In this document: positions 1 to 6,575 of the stretch, piece by piece
How the letters are laid out: each line of letters starts with the position of its first letter
Position numbering within the stretch: the first letter of the stretch is position 1
NCBI GenBank assembly: GCA_007123335.1
Contig: SKLG01000367.1
Span: 1 to 9,497 of the forward strand
Source of the DNA: Anaerolineae bacterium
GTDB taxonomy: Bacteria > Chloroflexota > Anaerolineae > UBA1429
Direction of reading: 5' to 3'
Length of the DNA: 9,497 bases
Notes under the pieces: generated by a model
Seen by the model: the letters and a program-made list of their open reading frames with translations, nothing else
Database searches by the model: none
What the model was told of the DNA's origin: nothing
Program-made: the position numbers and the translations under genes

Positions 1-1136
1 CCCTCCATGATGGCGCGGATCATGTCGCCACGGGTGCTGCTCAACGTCAACCCGAAAAAGACGCCGCGGGCGTTGGGATCCCAGATGGGCGCGCGCTCGC
101 CCATCATATGCGGCAGAAAAGTGACGCCGTTGGCCCCCGGCGGCGACTGTTCGGCCTCGCGGGTCATGGCGTCGTACCCGGCGCCCTCGCTCTCCACCTC
201 CGGATAGAGCTGATCGCGGAACCAGCGGAACGCCGCCCCTGATGTGCTGACGGCGCCGATGAGCACCCACACCTCGGGCACGACGTGCCAGCGCGCCAGC
301 AACTGCGGGCTGAACAGGGGCCGAGGCAGGCACACGGCGATCATCTCCGAGGTGCCGCTCACGTCAAAGGCATCGCCGGGGCGGATGGCGCCGACGCCCA
401 CCGAGGACATGGCGCCGTCGATGCCGCCTAATGCCACCGGGAGACCGGCGGGCAGCCCCAGCTCAGCGGCCACATCGCGGAGCAGGCCGGCATGGCTCTG
501 CGGAGCCGCTACCGGCGGAAGGCGCGCCAGATCAAAGCGCAGGCGCGCGGCAATGTCAGAGCTCCAATCGATGGCGCGATAGTCGAACAGCCCCACAAAA
601 CTCGCCGTGGTCCAATCCACGCGCGTCTCGCCGGTGAGCCAGCGAAAGAGAAAGGAGCCGGTGGGCAGGAAACGATCGGCCACGGCATAGATCTGCGGCT
701 CGTGGTCGCGCAGCCAAAAGATGGAGGTGAGGCTGGTGTTGCCAGAGGTCACCCGGTTGGCCGAAGTCTGCTGGATATCGGGGACGCGATCGAGGATCCA
801 GGCAGTTTGGCGGCCGGAGCGGGCGTCAAAGTAGGCGATGGCCTTGCGCAGTGGATGCCCATGACGATCGACAGGGACGACGGTGCCGATCATATTGCTC
901 AACCCAAGGGCAGCCACATCGTTGCCGCGGACATCTGCTTCGTGCAAAACATGCGGCACGCCCTGGCGCACCGCATCTAGCCAACGCAACGGATCGATCT
1001 CGGCCCAGCCAGGTTGGGGCGACTCGACCGGTATCTGTTCTGTATAGAGCCCGTGGAGGCGGCCATCCAGATCAAAGAGCCCGACCTTGACCGCCGTACC
1101 CCCCACGTCGATGCCCAGTAAGTAGCGTCGCGCCAC
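1..1136 (-). CDS. FGGY-family carbohydrate kinase (xylulokinase-like), 3' end cut by window edge
   Basis: This is an ATP-dependent sugar kinase of the FGGY family, probably acting on a pentulose or related sugar in the cytoplasm. About 378 codons are open on the minus strand from the start to position 1; the usual C-terminal 110-130 residues lie outside the window. Seen: the N-terminal phosphate-binding motif GIDVGGT (residues 8-14), a WLRDHEP segment near 141-147, the GGIDGAMSS motif with the presumed catalytic Asp near residue 240, and SGTSEM near 260-265, all typical of the family. Start choice: AGGAG lies only 1 nt before an ATG at 1142 but 7 nt before a GTG at 1136, so the GTG is preferred; the two differ by two residues. 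The Lys common in the first FGGY signature appears to be replaced by Ser/Thr. It is transcribed divergently from the URO-D-like operon. The family is certain, but the sugar is not: xylulokinase is the closest guess, and ribulokinase- or gluconokinase-like are alternatives. Confidence 0.9.
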   Translation of the reverse strand, partial: MARRYLLGIDVGGTAVKVGLFDLDGRLHGLYTEQIPVESPQPGWAEIDPLRWLDAVRQGVPHVLHEADVRGNDVAALGLSNMIGTVVPVDRHGHPLRKAIAYFDARSGRQTAWILDRVPDIQQTSANRVTSGNTSLTSIFWLRDHEPQIYAVADRFLPTGSFLFRWLTGETRVDWTTASFVGLFDYRAIDWSSDIAARLRFDLARLPPVAAPQSHAGLLRDVAAELGLPAGLPVALGGIDGAMSSVGVGAIRPGDAFDVSGTSEMIAVCLPRPLFSPQLLARWHVVPEVWVLIGAVSTSGAAFRWFRDQLYPEVESEGAGYDAMTREAEQSPPGANGVTFLPHMMGERAPIWDPNARGVFFGLTLSSTRGDMIRAIME

Positions 1137-1178
1137 GATCATGCTCCTTTGCCGCCTCCCCCACAAGTCGATGGGTGG

Positions 1179-1208
1179 ATTATAGACCGCTTGCAGGGCC
1201 GTCGTAAA
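1179..1208 (-). promoter_or_regulatory. Predicted sigma70-type promoter of the FGGY kinase
   Basis: Read on the minus strand, a perfect TATAAT -10 box (1179-1184) follows TTTACG (1203-1208, 4 of 6 matches to the -35 consensus) with an 18-nt spacer. Transcription would start near 1172, leaving a leader of about 35 nt that contains the AAAGGAG ribosome binding site. The -35 overlaps the left arm of an inverted repeat (1205-1211). Confidence 0.5.
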
Positions 1209-1243
1209 GCGATTGGACAGCAAGTACAATTTGCCGCGCTTTA
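1205..1243. repeat. Inverted repeat TAAAGCG-N25-CGCTTTA, candidate operator
   Basis: Two perfect 7-bp arms, 1205-1211 and 1237-1243, sit 32 bp apart centre to centre, about three helical turns. The left arm overlaps the -35 of the kinase promoter. The right arm lies in the spacer of the promoter for the plus-strand operon. Placement in both promoters fits a shared regulator binding two half-sites. The arms together resemble the two halves of a LacI-type palindrome. The function is inferred; a 7-bp repeat could occur by chance. Confidence 0.35.
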
Positions 1244-1259
1244 TCAGAAGGGCTAGAAT
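1231..1259 (+). promoter_or_regulatory. Predicted sigma70-type promoter of the URO-D/MBL/MFS operon
   Basis: TTGCCG (1231-1236, 4 of 6 matches) is followed after exactly 17 nt by TAGAAT (1254-1259, 5 of 6 matches). Transcription would start near 1266. That leaves about 47 nt before the ATG at 1313 and almost no leader before the alternative ATG at 1271, so it supports the 1313 start. Confidence 0.55.
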
Positions 1260-1312
1260 CGGCCCAGCCGATGATCGTCGAGCCTGACGCCCTTGAGGAA
1301 AGGAACAATACC

Positions 1313-2347
1313 ATGGTTGACCTTGCCGCTACCCTGGAGCGCCACGTCGCCTTTTGGCGCCACGAGCCCGCCGATGCGCCGCTGGTACGCATGATGCCAC
1401 AGCGCAGCCGTCGCCGTTTTGAGAACATGGACGTCACGCCGGATCTGTTGGATGTCGATGAGCTCACCCCCGAGGTAGGAACCCGCAACTTGCACAAGGA
1501 ATTGTTGCAGGACGATTTGCTACGCGGGTTGTGCGCCTTTTCGCGGATCCCCTGGATGGAGGCGATCGTCGGCTGTGAGATCCACGCCGGCACCGATGAG
1601 GCCATGTGGCCGCGCCCGGCCCTCGGCACCAGCTTTGAGGGCAAAGAGGCCATCGTCCCCACCGACGATAACCCCTGGCTCACCAAGCTGCTGGCCCTGA
1701 CCCAGGCGTTGGTGGAGGCTAACGATGGCTCCTACGTCGTGACCCACACCCTTCAGCGTGGCCCCATCGACATGCTATCGGCATTGCTCGGCGATGAGCG
1801 CATGGGCCTGGCATTCTATGATGCGCCTGACACCGTGCAGGATATCCTGGCGCGCACCAGCCAGGCGCTGATCAAGGTGGCCCGCGATCAGTATGCTCTG
1901 ATTCCCAAACTGGAAGGGGGCTGGGTTTGCTGGGCGTATGGGCTGTGGGCGCCAGGCTCGGTGATCCGCTTCCAGTCCGATTCCTCAAGCCAGCTCTCGC
2001 CGCGCATGTATCGGGAGCACATCTTGCCCCACGATCGCACTATTATGCAGGCCTTTGACCATTCTATCCTCGACCTGCATTCGGCGGGGACGCTGCACAT
2101 CCACCCGGTATTGTTGGAGGCGGAGGAGCTGAACGCCATCTCGGTGACCATGGATCGCTACGCCAACGCGCCGACGGTGGAGGAACTGCTGCCCACCTTT
2201 GCCGCGATCCTGGAGGCCAAGAGCCTGCTGGTAACCGGTGAGATGACCCACGACGAGGTCGATCTGCTGCGGCGCTCGTTGCCGGCTCGCGGCCTGGCCA
2301 TCAACGCCCACGTCACCGACAAGCTGCTGTGGCAACGCGAGGTATGA
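1313..2347 (+). CDS. Uroporphyrinogen decarboxylase-like (URO-D family) protein
   Basis: A 344-residue cytoplasmic protein with the TIM-barrel pattern of the URO-D superfamily, which includes haem-pathway HemE and corrinoid methyltransferases such as MtaA and CmuA. Seen: IPWMEAIVGC (79-88), a central YGLWAPGS segment, a DLHSAGTLHIH stretch matching the conserved His/Gly barrel segment, and a C-terminal helical part. It lacks the N-terminal Arg/Asp motifs I would expect of true HemE, and no haem genes are nearby, so haem synthesis is unlikely. A methyl-transfer or lyase-like role is possible but unproven. The ATG at 1313 is chosen over an in-frame ATG at 1271 because GAGGAAAGGA precedes it by about 8 nt and the predicted transcript starts near 1266. 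It is the first gene of a plus-strand operon, with 70 nt to the next gene, and is divergent from the sugar kinase. The family is confident, the substrate unknown. Confidence 0.85.
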   Translation: MVDLAATLERHVAFWRHEPADAPLVRMMPQRSRRRFENMDVTPDLLDVDELTPEVGTRNLHKELLQDDLLRGLCAFSRIPWMEAIVGCEIHAGTDEAMWPRPALGTSFEGKEAIVPTDDNPWLTKLLALTQALVEANDGSYVVTHTLQRGPIDMLSALLGDERMGLAFYDAPDTVQDILARTSQALIKVARDQYALIPKLEGGWVCWAYGLWAPGSVIRFQSDSSSQLSPRMYREHILPHDRTIMQAFDHSILDLHSAGTLHIHPVLLEAEELNAISVTMDRYANAPTVEELLPTFAAILEAKSLLVTGEMTHDEVDLLRRSLPARGLAINAHVTDKLLWQREV

Positions 2348-2417
2348 GTCGAGCATCGACGACCCTACCTCCCATAGGGCGCACGGGGCCTCGACGTCAC
2401 ACCAAGGGAGCAGGTTG

Positions 2418-3212
2418 ATGCGCCTGACGTTCCTGGGAACGGGCACCTCCCATGGGGTGCCCACTATCGACTGTATGGTCGATGGCTACGCCCATTGTCC
2501 GCATGGGGTGTGCCTCAAGGCGCAGAGCGATCCGACGTATCGCCGCTCCCGTACCTCCCTGTGGGTACACAGCGAAGCGGTAGATCTGCTCATCGATACC
2601 TCGCAAGACTTTTATCAGCAGGTGTTGGCCCATCAGGTACGCCGAATCGACGCCGTACTCTACACCCACGGCCACGCCGACCACATTTATGGACTGCCCG
2701 ATATCCGCTCCTTTTGCCGCGTGCAGGCCGACGCCATCGACATCTATGGCTCCGTGGAGACGATGGCAACCCTGCAACAGGCTTTTGGCTATGTGTTTCA
2801 CCCGCCGGCGCAGGTGGGCGGCGGCATCCCACAGTTGCGCTGCCACGCCATCGATGGCCCCATGGTGTTGGGCGACCTGCGCATCGAACCGATTCCGGTG
2901 GTTCACGGCCCGCTGAGCGGTTGTTACGGGTATCGCCTCAACGACGTGGCCTATCTCCCCGACGTGCACGAGATCCCGCCCGACTCGCTGGCACATCTGC
3001 GCGACCTCGATCTCTTGATCCTGAACTGCCTGCGCATACGCCCCCACTCCACCCATCTATCGCTGGAAGAGAGTCTGGGCTATGTGCGCGCCCTCGCACC
3101 GCGCCGCTGTCTGCTCACCCATATGGCCCATGATATCGACCATGTGCGCGACTCTTCTCTGCTGCCAGAGGGCGTGGCCTTTGCTCACGATGGCCTGGAG
3201 ATCGAGATTTGA
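2418..3212 (+). CDS. PhnP-like metallo-beta-lactamase-fold hydrolase
   Basis: A 264-residue MBL-fold metallohydrolase, probably a phosphodiesterase with a two-metal site. Seen: an N-terminal GTGTSHGVP strand and turn (7-15); Cys/His-rich residues at 19-32, where PhnP-type proteins carry a structural metal site; the metal motif THGHADH (83-89, ligands H84, H86, D88, H89); H163 in VVHG; D182 in YLPD; H213 in HSTHLS; and LTHMAHDIDH (233-242). This layout matches the PhnP and related cyclic phosphodiesterase group. E. coli PhnP hydrolyses phosphoribosyl 1,2-cyclic phosphate in the C-P lyase pathway, but no phn genes are seen here, so the substrate is open. ATG at 2418 is preferred to TTG at 2415 because GGGAG lies 7 nt upstream of it. 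It is the middle gene of the operon, and its stop overlaps the start of the transporter. Confidence 0.88.
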   Translation: MRLTFLGTGTSHGVPTIDCMVDGYAHCPHGVCLKAQSDPTYRRSRTSLWVHSEAVDLLIDTSQDFYQQVLAHQVRRIDAVLYTHGHADHIYGLPDIRSFCRVQADAIDIYGSVETMATLQQAFGYVFHPPAQVGGGIPQLRCHAIDGPMVLGDLRIEPIPVVHGPLSGCYGYRLNDVAYLPDVHEIPPDSLAHLRDLDLLILNCLRIRPHSTHLSLEESLGYVRALAPRRCLLTHMAHDIDHVRDSSLLPEGVAFAHDGLEIEI

Positions 3213-4405
3213 CCGCGAGGTCAGAGCGTGGCCAGGTCAACGCTTCAGCCCCGCCCGTGGCGCTGGTCCGCTGGCTATACGTCCTGGTATACGCCAGCTA
3301 TGGCACGACGTCTGTCTATCGCTCACTCTACTACCGGCGCGTGGGCCTGGACGGCGCCGAGATCGGCCTGCTCATCGCCATCCAGCCGCTGGTGCAGGTG
3401 TTCGCCGGACCGTTATGGAGCCTCGTGGCCGACTGGTTGCGCCTGCGCTCTCGGCTGCTGACCCTGGTCACGGCGCTGAGCTGCCTGCCCATGTTGGGCA
3501 TGATCTGGTGGAACAGCTTTCCGGGCTTGTTGGTGCTGAACGCCCTCTATGCCCTCTTTCTCGGCCCGATCCAGCCGCTGACCGACAGCATCGCCCTCAG
3601 CGCGTTGCAGAGCGATCGGCATAAATACAGCAGCATTCGCGCCTTTGGATCGCTGGGGTATGCGCCGGTGATGTGGGCCGTCGGCTACCTCATCGAGGGG
3701 TGGGACATCCGGATCATCTTTGTCGGCTATGCGCTGCTGATGGGATCGGCGGCGCTGCTCTCGACGCGGGTGCGCGTCGATCAGACAGCGTTGCGCTCCA
3801 GCGTGGCGCGAGGGCTGAGCACCCTTGTGCGTCAGCGCCTGTGGTTGATGTTCATGTTGGCTCTATTCGTAGCCATGGCCGCCCAGTCAGTGACGTTTGG
3901 CTACACCGGCCTTTATCTCGACACGCTGGGAGCCGGCGAGAGCGTCATCGGGCTGTCGGGCGCTCTGGGCTCCATCACGCAGACGATAATCATGCTGGCG
4001 CTGCTGCCTCTCATGCTGCGGTGTTGGGGCAGCCAACGTCTGCTATTGTTCTCCCTGAGCATGTACGCCCTTAGGTTTGCTCTGCTCGCGCTCTTTCCAA
4101 TACCCTGGATCGTGGTCATCGGCGAAATGTTATTGGGATTCACCTTTGGAGGCGCGTTAGTAGCGGCTGTGGATTTTGCCGATCGTCACGCGCCCCCGGG
4201 GATGGCGGCCACCTCTCAGGCGCTGGCCACGAGCTTTATTTCTGGCTTGGGGCGCTCCGCCGGAGGGCTGCTGGCCGGAGGGCTCTATGACACTGTGGGG
4301 CCGCAGAATACGTTTGGTCTCTTTGGCGCCATTTCGGCAGCGGCGCTGGCGGTGTTCGGCGGATTGTGGCGAAAGGACTTGGCACCGGACGGTGACACAC
4401 GGTAA
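3209..4405 (+). CDS. MFS transporter (MFS_1-like / family-6 type)
   Basis: A 398-residue integral membrane protein, with about 12 predicted hydrophobic segments, of the major facilitator superfamily. Seen: the N-terminal segment with YASYGTTSVYRSLYYR and VGLDGAEIGLLIAIQPL (first two helices), a short DWLRLRSR loop where the signature cytoplasmic loop 2-3 lies, and the RAFGSLGY motif near residues 142-149, typical of the LacY/nucleoside/HcaT-like MFS_1_like group. It probably moves a small organic solute with protons; the substrate is unknown. The start is TTG at 3209, overlapping the hydrolase stop as TTGA, with GGAG about 8 nt upstream. An in-frame GTG at 3257 has no ribosome binding site and would remove 16 residues ahead of the first helix. 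The overlap implies translational coupling. It ends the operon; a hairpin follows 18 nt after the stop. Confidence 0.88.
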   Translation: MTARSERGQVNASAPPVALVRWLYVLVYASYGTTSVYRSLYYRRVGLDGAEIGLLIAIQPLVQVFAGPLWSLVADWLRLRSRLLTLVTALSCLPMLGMIWWNSFPGLLVLNALYALFLGPIQPLTDSIALSALQSDRHKYSSIRAFGSLGYAPVMWAVGYLIEGWDIRIIFVGYALLMGSAALLSTRVRVDQTALRSSVARGLSTLVRQRLWLMFMLALFVAMAAQSVTFGYTGLYLDTLGAGESVIGLSGALGSITQTIIMLALLPLMLRCWGSQRLLLFSLSMYALRFALLALFPIPWIVVIGEMLLGFTFGGALVAAVDFADRHAPPGMAATSQALATSFISGLGRSAGGLLAGGLYDTVGPQNTFGLFGAISAAALAVFGGLWRKDLAPDGDTR

Positions 4406-4418
4406 CGCCGTTTTCTAC

Positions 4419-4452
4419 AAAAGAGCCGTCAGGACAGGTATCCTGACGGCTC
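4419..4452 (-). terminator. Rho-independent terminator of the nitroreductase
   Basis: A perfect 12-bp stem (4423-4434 with 4441-4452) closes a 6-nt loop (4435-4440). Read on the minus strand, it lies 41 nt after the nitroreductase stop and is followed directly by TTTT (4422-4419), the classic intrinsic form. On the plus strand it lies just after the MFS gene but is followed by GCAAAAAG with no U-run, so it is weaker in that direction, though the stem itself may help stop convergent transcripts. Confidence 0.8.
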
Positions 4453-4493
4453 GCAAAAAGGCCACACACGTATCCTCTAGGGTTGAGGACGCG

Positions 4494-5048
4494 TTACTCT
4501 TGTGCCTCGCGTTCTACCTCATACTGGTTCCAACTGGCCCGCTGCTCAAAGGGCTTTTTCTCGCGACGCGGGCCGGCCTCAGCCGGATAGCCCACTGGGA
4601 TCACCAGCAAGACCATACGATCCGAGGGAACACTCAGAATCTCACAGATCTTGGCCTGGGCATCTCCAGGCACAAAGGGGCCATCGACCCAACCACAGCA
4701 GTACCCGAGCGCTGTGGCAGCCAGGAGCATCTGGACAGTTGACGCCGACAGATCGGCGATGAGACACTCGGTGGCAATATCCAGCACCTCTCGCGCGCGA
4801 GGGCGGGTCAACACGGCGATGAACGCCGGGGCAGTGTTGAGCGGCACATTATCCGAGATCTTGCGCAGTTCCTCAATCACGCTCTCGTCGTTGATGATAA
4901 TGAACTCGGGCGATTGGCTGTTTCCCGCCGACGGCGCAGCCATGCCGGCCTCGACGATCTTGATGAGATCCTCTTCCGCCACCTTTTTCTCGGAATCAAA
5001 GGCCGTCTTGTGACTGTATCGCTTGGCGACAACTTGGAAGAACTCCAT
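4494..5048 (-). CDS. Nitroreductase-family FMN oxidoreductase
   Basis: A 184-residue FMN-dependent NAD(P)H oxidoreductase of the nitroreductase superfamily, cytoplasmic and probably dimeric. Seen: the N-terminal KRYSHKTAF segment that corresponds to the FMN phosphate-binding R-R/S stretch, APSAGNSQS (FMN contact), NTAPAFIAVL, the helix LSASTVQMLLAATALGYCCGWVD, and a C-terminal VPVGYPAE-type segment (written VIPVGYPAEAGP). Length is normal for the small-type family. The start at ATG 5048 is preceded by GGAGG with 8 nt spacing; the open frame continues upstream to 5276 but that extension shows no family similarity and crosses the predicted promoter. Substrate unknown; the family reduces nitro compounds, quinones or flavins. 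It stands alone, convergent with the MFS operon and divergent from the surface-protein gene. Confidence 0.9.
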   Translation of the reverse strand: MEFFQVVAKRYSHKTAFDSEKKVAEEDLIKIVEAGMAAPSAGNSQSPEFIIINDESVIEELRKISDNVPLNTAPAFIAVLTRPRAREVLDIATECLIADLSASTVQMLLAATALGYCCGWVDGPFVPGDAQAKICEILSVPSDRMVLLVIPVGYPAEAGPRREKKPFEQRASWNQYEVEREAQE

Positions 5049-5129
5049 TGCATCTCCCTCCGTCTTGACTAGACACCGGCACATACCCGGCAGAACACGG
5101 CCTGGCACTCTACCGTACTCTGGAATGCC

Positions 5130-5158
5130 AGTGTAGCAGACGCTTGAAGCCTTGGCAA
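5130..5158 (-). promoter_or_regulatory. Predicted sigma70-type promoter of the nitroreductase
   Basis: Read on the minus strand, TTGCCA (5153-5158, 5 of 6 matches) is followed after 17 nt by TACACT (5130-5135, 4 of 6). Transcription would start near 5123, giving a leader of about 75 nt. The short inverted pair CTGGCA (5102-5107) and TGCCAG (5126-5131) abuts the -10 and could be a weak operator. Confidence 0.5.
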
Positions 5159-5206
5159 GTCGGATACCACCCAACATGCTGACCGCCGCGAAACCGTGAG
5201 GTAGAT

Positions 5207-5234
5207 TTGGCCCACACATGCTTCTGTATATACT
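5207..5234 (+). promoter_or_regulatory. Possible promoter of the secreted surface protein
   Basis: TTGGCC (5207-5212, 4 of 6 matches) and TATACT (5229-5234, 5 of 6) are 16 nt apart. Transcription would start near 5241, about 54 nt before the ATG at 5295. The rest of the divergent space 5049-5294 holds the nitroreductase leader and promoter; I see no further gene in it. Confidence 0.35.
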
Positions 5235-5294
5235 TTGGCTGTCTCGGCTAGATCGTCTATGTAACCTGCTCATCATTCATTGGAGCATACAAGA

Positions 5295-6452
5295 ATGCGC
5301 TCTTTTCGCTCACTGGTGATCCTCTTCTTGATACCGTATTTGCTGCTGACCCTATCCTCAGCAGCCCTGGCCGACTGCCCAGGCAACCGACTCGCCAACC
5401 CCAGCTTTGAGGACGGCAAGTACAGGGGCGAAGAGGTGGGCACCAGTCTCTCCTCCTGGATCTCGGTGCACTGGCTGCCCTGGGCGGTACTGGGCGATGA
5501 GCAGATCAATCGCGAGATCGAGTTCTTTGTGGTGGATAGCCAGGTTCTGGAGGAAGGGACCTACCGCGTCCACCATGGACGCTATGCGCAAAAGTTCTTT
5601 AGCGGCTATTCCACCCACCATGCCGGCTTTTATCAGCGCGTTCCCGTCACGCCCGGTTCGCTTGTGACCTTTAGCATCTGGGTACAGATCGCCACCGGGC
5701 AGGAGGAACTGCGATCGTGGGGGCTGCCCATCTCGGATCTCAGTGCCCCCGGCAACTATCGAGTTTGGGCCGGCATCGACCCCTATGGAGAGACGCCACC
5801 CGGTTTTGGCGCGCCGCCCTCACCCAACACGGTCTGGTCCAACCCGGTGATCGATCGCGAGACGCGCATGGTGGACAGCCAGGGACGCGAGTATGATGGC
5901 TGGGTGCAGCTCGTCGTCTCGACAGTAGCACAGAGCAATCATGTGACCGTCTATAGCAGAGGTCAGCCCGAATTTCCGGTAAAGAACAACAGTTCCTTCT
6001 GGGATAGCGCCTGTCTGACCGTATCGGCGCCCCCCGCTCCCACGCCTGCGCCGACCAACACACCGACGAACACGCCCGAGGCCACGAATACGCCAGTGGC
6101 ATCCCCGACTCTAACCGCTACCGCAACGTTGGAGCCTTCACCGACGCCGGAGCCGACGAATACGCCGACGATGACGGCAACCATGCCGCCAACGATGACG
6201 CCTGAGCCTACCGCCACAGCTACGGCGACGACGCCTCCCAGCGCGACGCCGACGCCGGTGCCGCCCACAGCAACATCCGTACCACCGACAGCTACAGCCA
6301 CCGCCTCTGTGCCGACAGCCACGGCGACCCTCCCTGTGGCCTCTGAGGCGCCTCTAGCCGGCGGCAACAACTGGCTGCTCTATCTAGCTCTGGGTATTGG
6401 CGGCGTGGCTTTGGGCGCCCTCGTTGGCTCTCGATTGCTGGGGAGGCGATAG
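5295..6452 (+). CDS. Secreted surface protein with Thr/Pro stalk and C-terminal membrane anchor
   Basis: A 385-residue exported protein. Seen in order: a signal peptide (MRSFRS, then a hydrophobic core, cleavage predicted after ALA, residue 26); a globular part (27-240) opening with NPSFEDG, a start common to beta-sandwich modules of the carbohydrate-binding 4/9-like type; a Thr/Pro/Ala stalk (about 245-355) of repeated PTNTP- and TATAT-like words; and a transmembrane helix (about 358-380) ending in GRR. The only two cysteines, C28 and C240, bracket the globular domain and may form a disulfide. The stalk type is common in Chloroflexota cell-surface proteins. LADC is not a good lipobox because of Asp before Cys, so signal peptidase I is favoured. 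Start: ATG at 5295 with GGAG 9 nt upstream; a TTG at 5280 lacks a site. No enzymatic motif or ligand is identifiable. Confidence 0.85.
   Translation: MRSFRSLVILFLIPYLLLTLSSAALADCPGNRLANPSFEDGKYRGEEVGTSLSSWISVHWLPWAVLGDEQINREIEFFVVDSQVLEEGTYRVHHGRYAQKFFSGYSTHHAGFYQRVPVTPGSLVTFSIWVQIATGQEELRSWGLPISDLSAPGNYRVWAGIDPYGETPPGFGAPPSPNTVWSNPVIDRETRMVDSQGREYDGWVQLVVSTVAQSNHVTVYSRGQPEFPVKNNSSFWDSACLTVSAPPAPTPAPTNTPTNTPEATNTPVASPTLTATATLEPSPTPEPTNTPTMTATMPPTMTPEPTATATATTPPSATPTPVPPTATSVPPTATATASVPTATATLPVASEAPLAGGNNWLLYLALGIGGVALGALVGSRLLGRR
6027..6360 (+). repeat. Low-complexity Thr/Pro-coding tandem-like repeat
   Basis: This part of the surface-protein gene is built from near-repeats of ACG/ACC/ACA (Thr) alternating with CCG/CCC/CCA (Pro) and GCG/GCC (Ala) codons. 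Repeats are degenerate, with short exact units such as CCGACGAATACGCC. It encodes an extended, probably O-glycosylatable stalk, and such DNA can change length by slippage. Confidence 0.7.
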
Positions 6453-6464
6453 CCACATAGCAGC

Positions 6465-6491
6465 CCAAGGCGCATGAGGGATGCGCCTTGG
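6465..6491. terminator. Hairpin after the surface-protein gene, probable terminator
   Basis: A perfect 11-bp stem (6465-6475 with 6481-6491) with a 5-nt loop lies 12 nt after the stop codon. No T-run follows on the plus strand, so intrinsic termination is not certain. It could also protect the 3' end of the message. Confidence 0.45.
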
Positions 6492-6570
6492 TATCCCGTT
6501 CATCAAGGGCATGGAGCAGGCTCTCCGGATCAGATAGACGCGGCTACGCTGCTCCTTGCCCGTTGATACC
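6490..6570. repeat. Imperfect inverted repeat between convergent genes
   Basis: The arms 6503-6519 and 6549-6566 pair over about 16 positions with one mismatch and one bulge; GGTATC (6490-6495) can add six pairs with GATACC (6565-6570). It lies between the convergent stops at 6452 and 6576 and has no T-run in either direction. The first pairs of the outer arm overlap the neighbouring hairpin, so the two folds exclude each other in part. Confidence 0.45.
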
Positions 6571-6575
6571 GCCTA

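Noticed and set aside
244..980. Plus-strand ORFs (for example 244-582 and 492-980)
   Set aside because: They lie antisense to the FGGY kinase, which shows conserved motifs throughout; their composition and lack of motifs mark them as shadows.
2397..3056. Minus-strand ORF of 219 residues opposite the MBL-fold gene
   Set aside because: It is a long shadow frame in GC-rich coding DNA; the plus strand has clear metal motifs and a good start, and this frame resembles no family.
5049..5276. Upstream extension of the nitroreductase frame to 5276
   Set aside because: The extension crosses the predicted promoter, lacks family similarity, and the ATG at 5048 has a strong GGAGG site.
6027..6360. Repetitive tract as a CRISPR or satellite array
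   Set aside because: The repeats are degenerate, in frame and encode Thr/Pro, with no spacer structure.
5963..6370. Minus-strand ORF of 135 residues rich in Gly and Val
   Set aside because: It is the antisense of the Thr/Pro stalk; its repetitive Val-Gly composition is a mirror of the sense codons, and it has no ribosome binding site or family resemblance.
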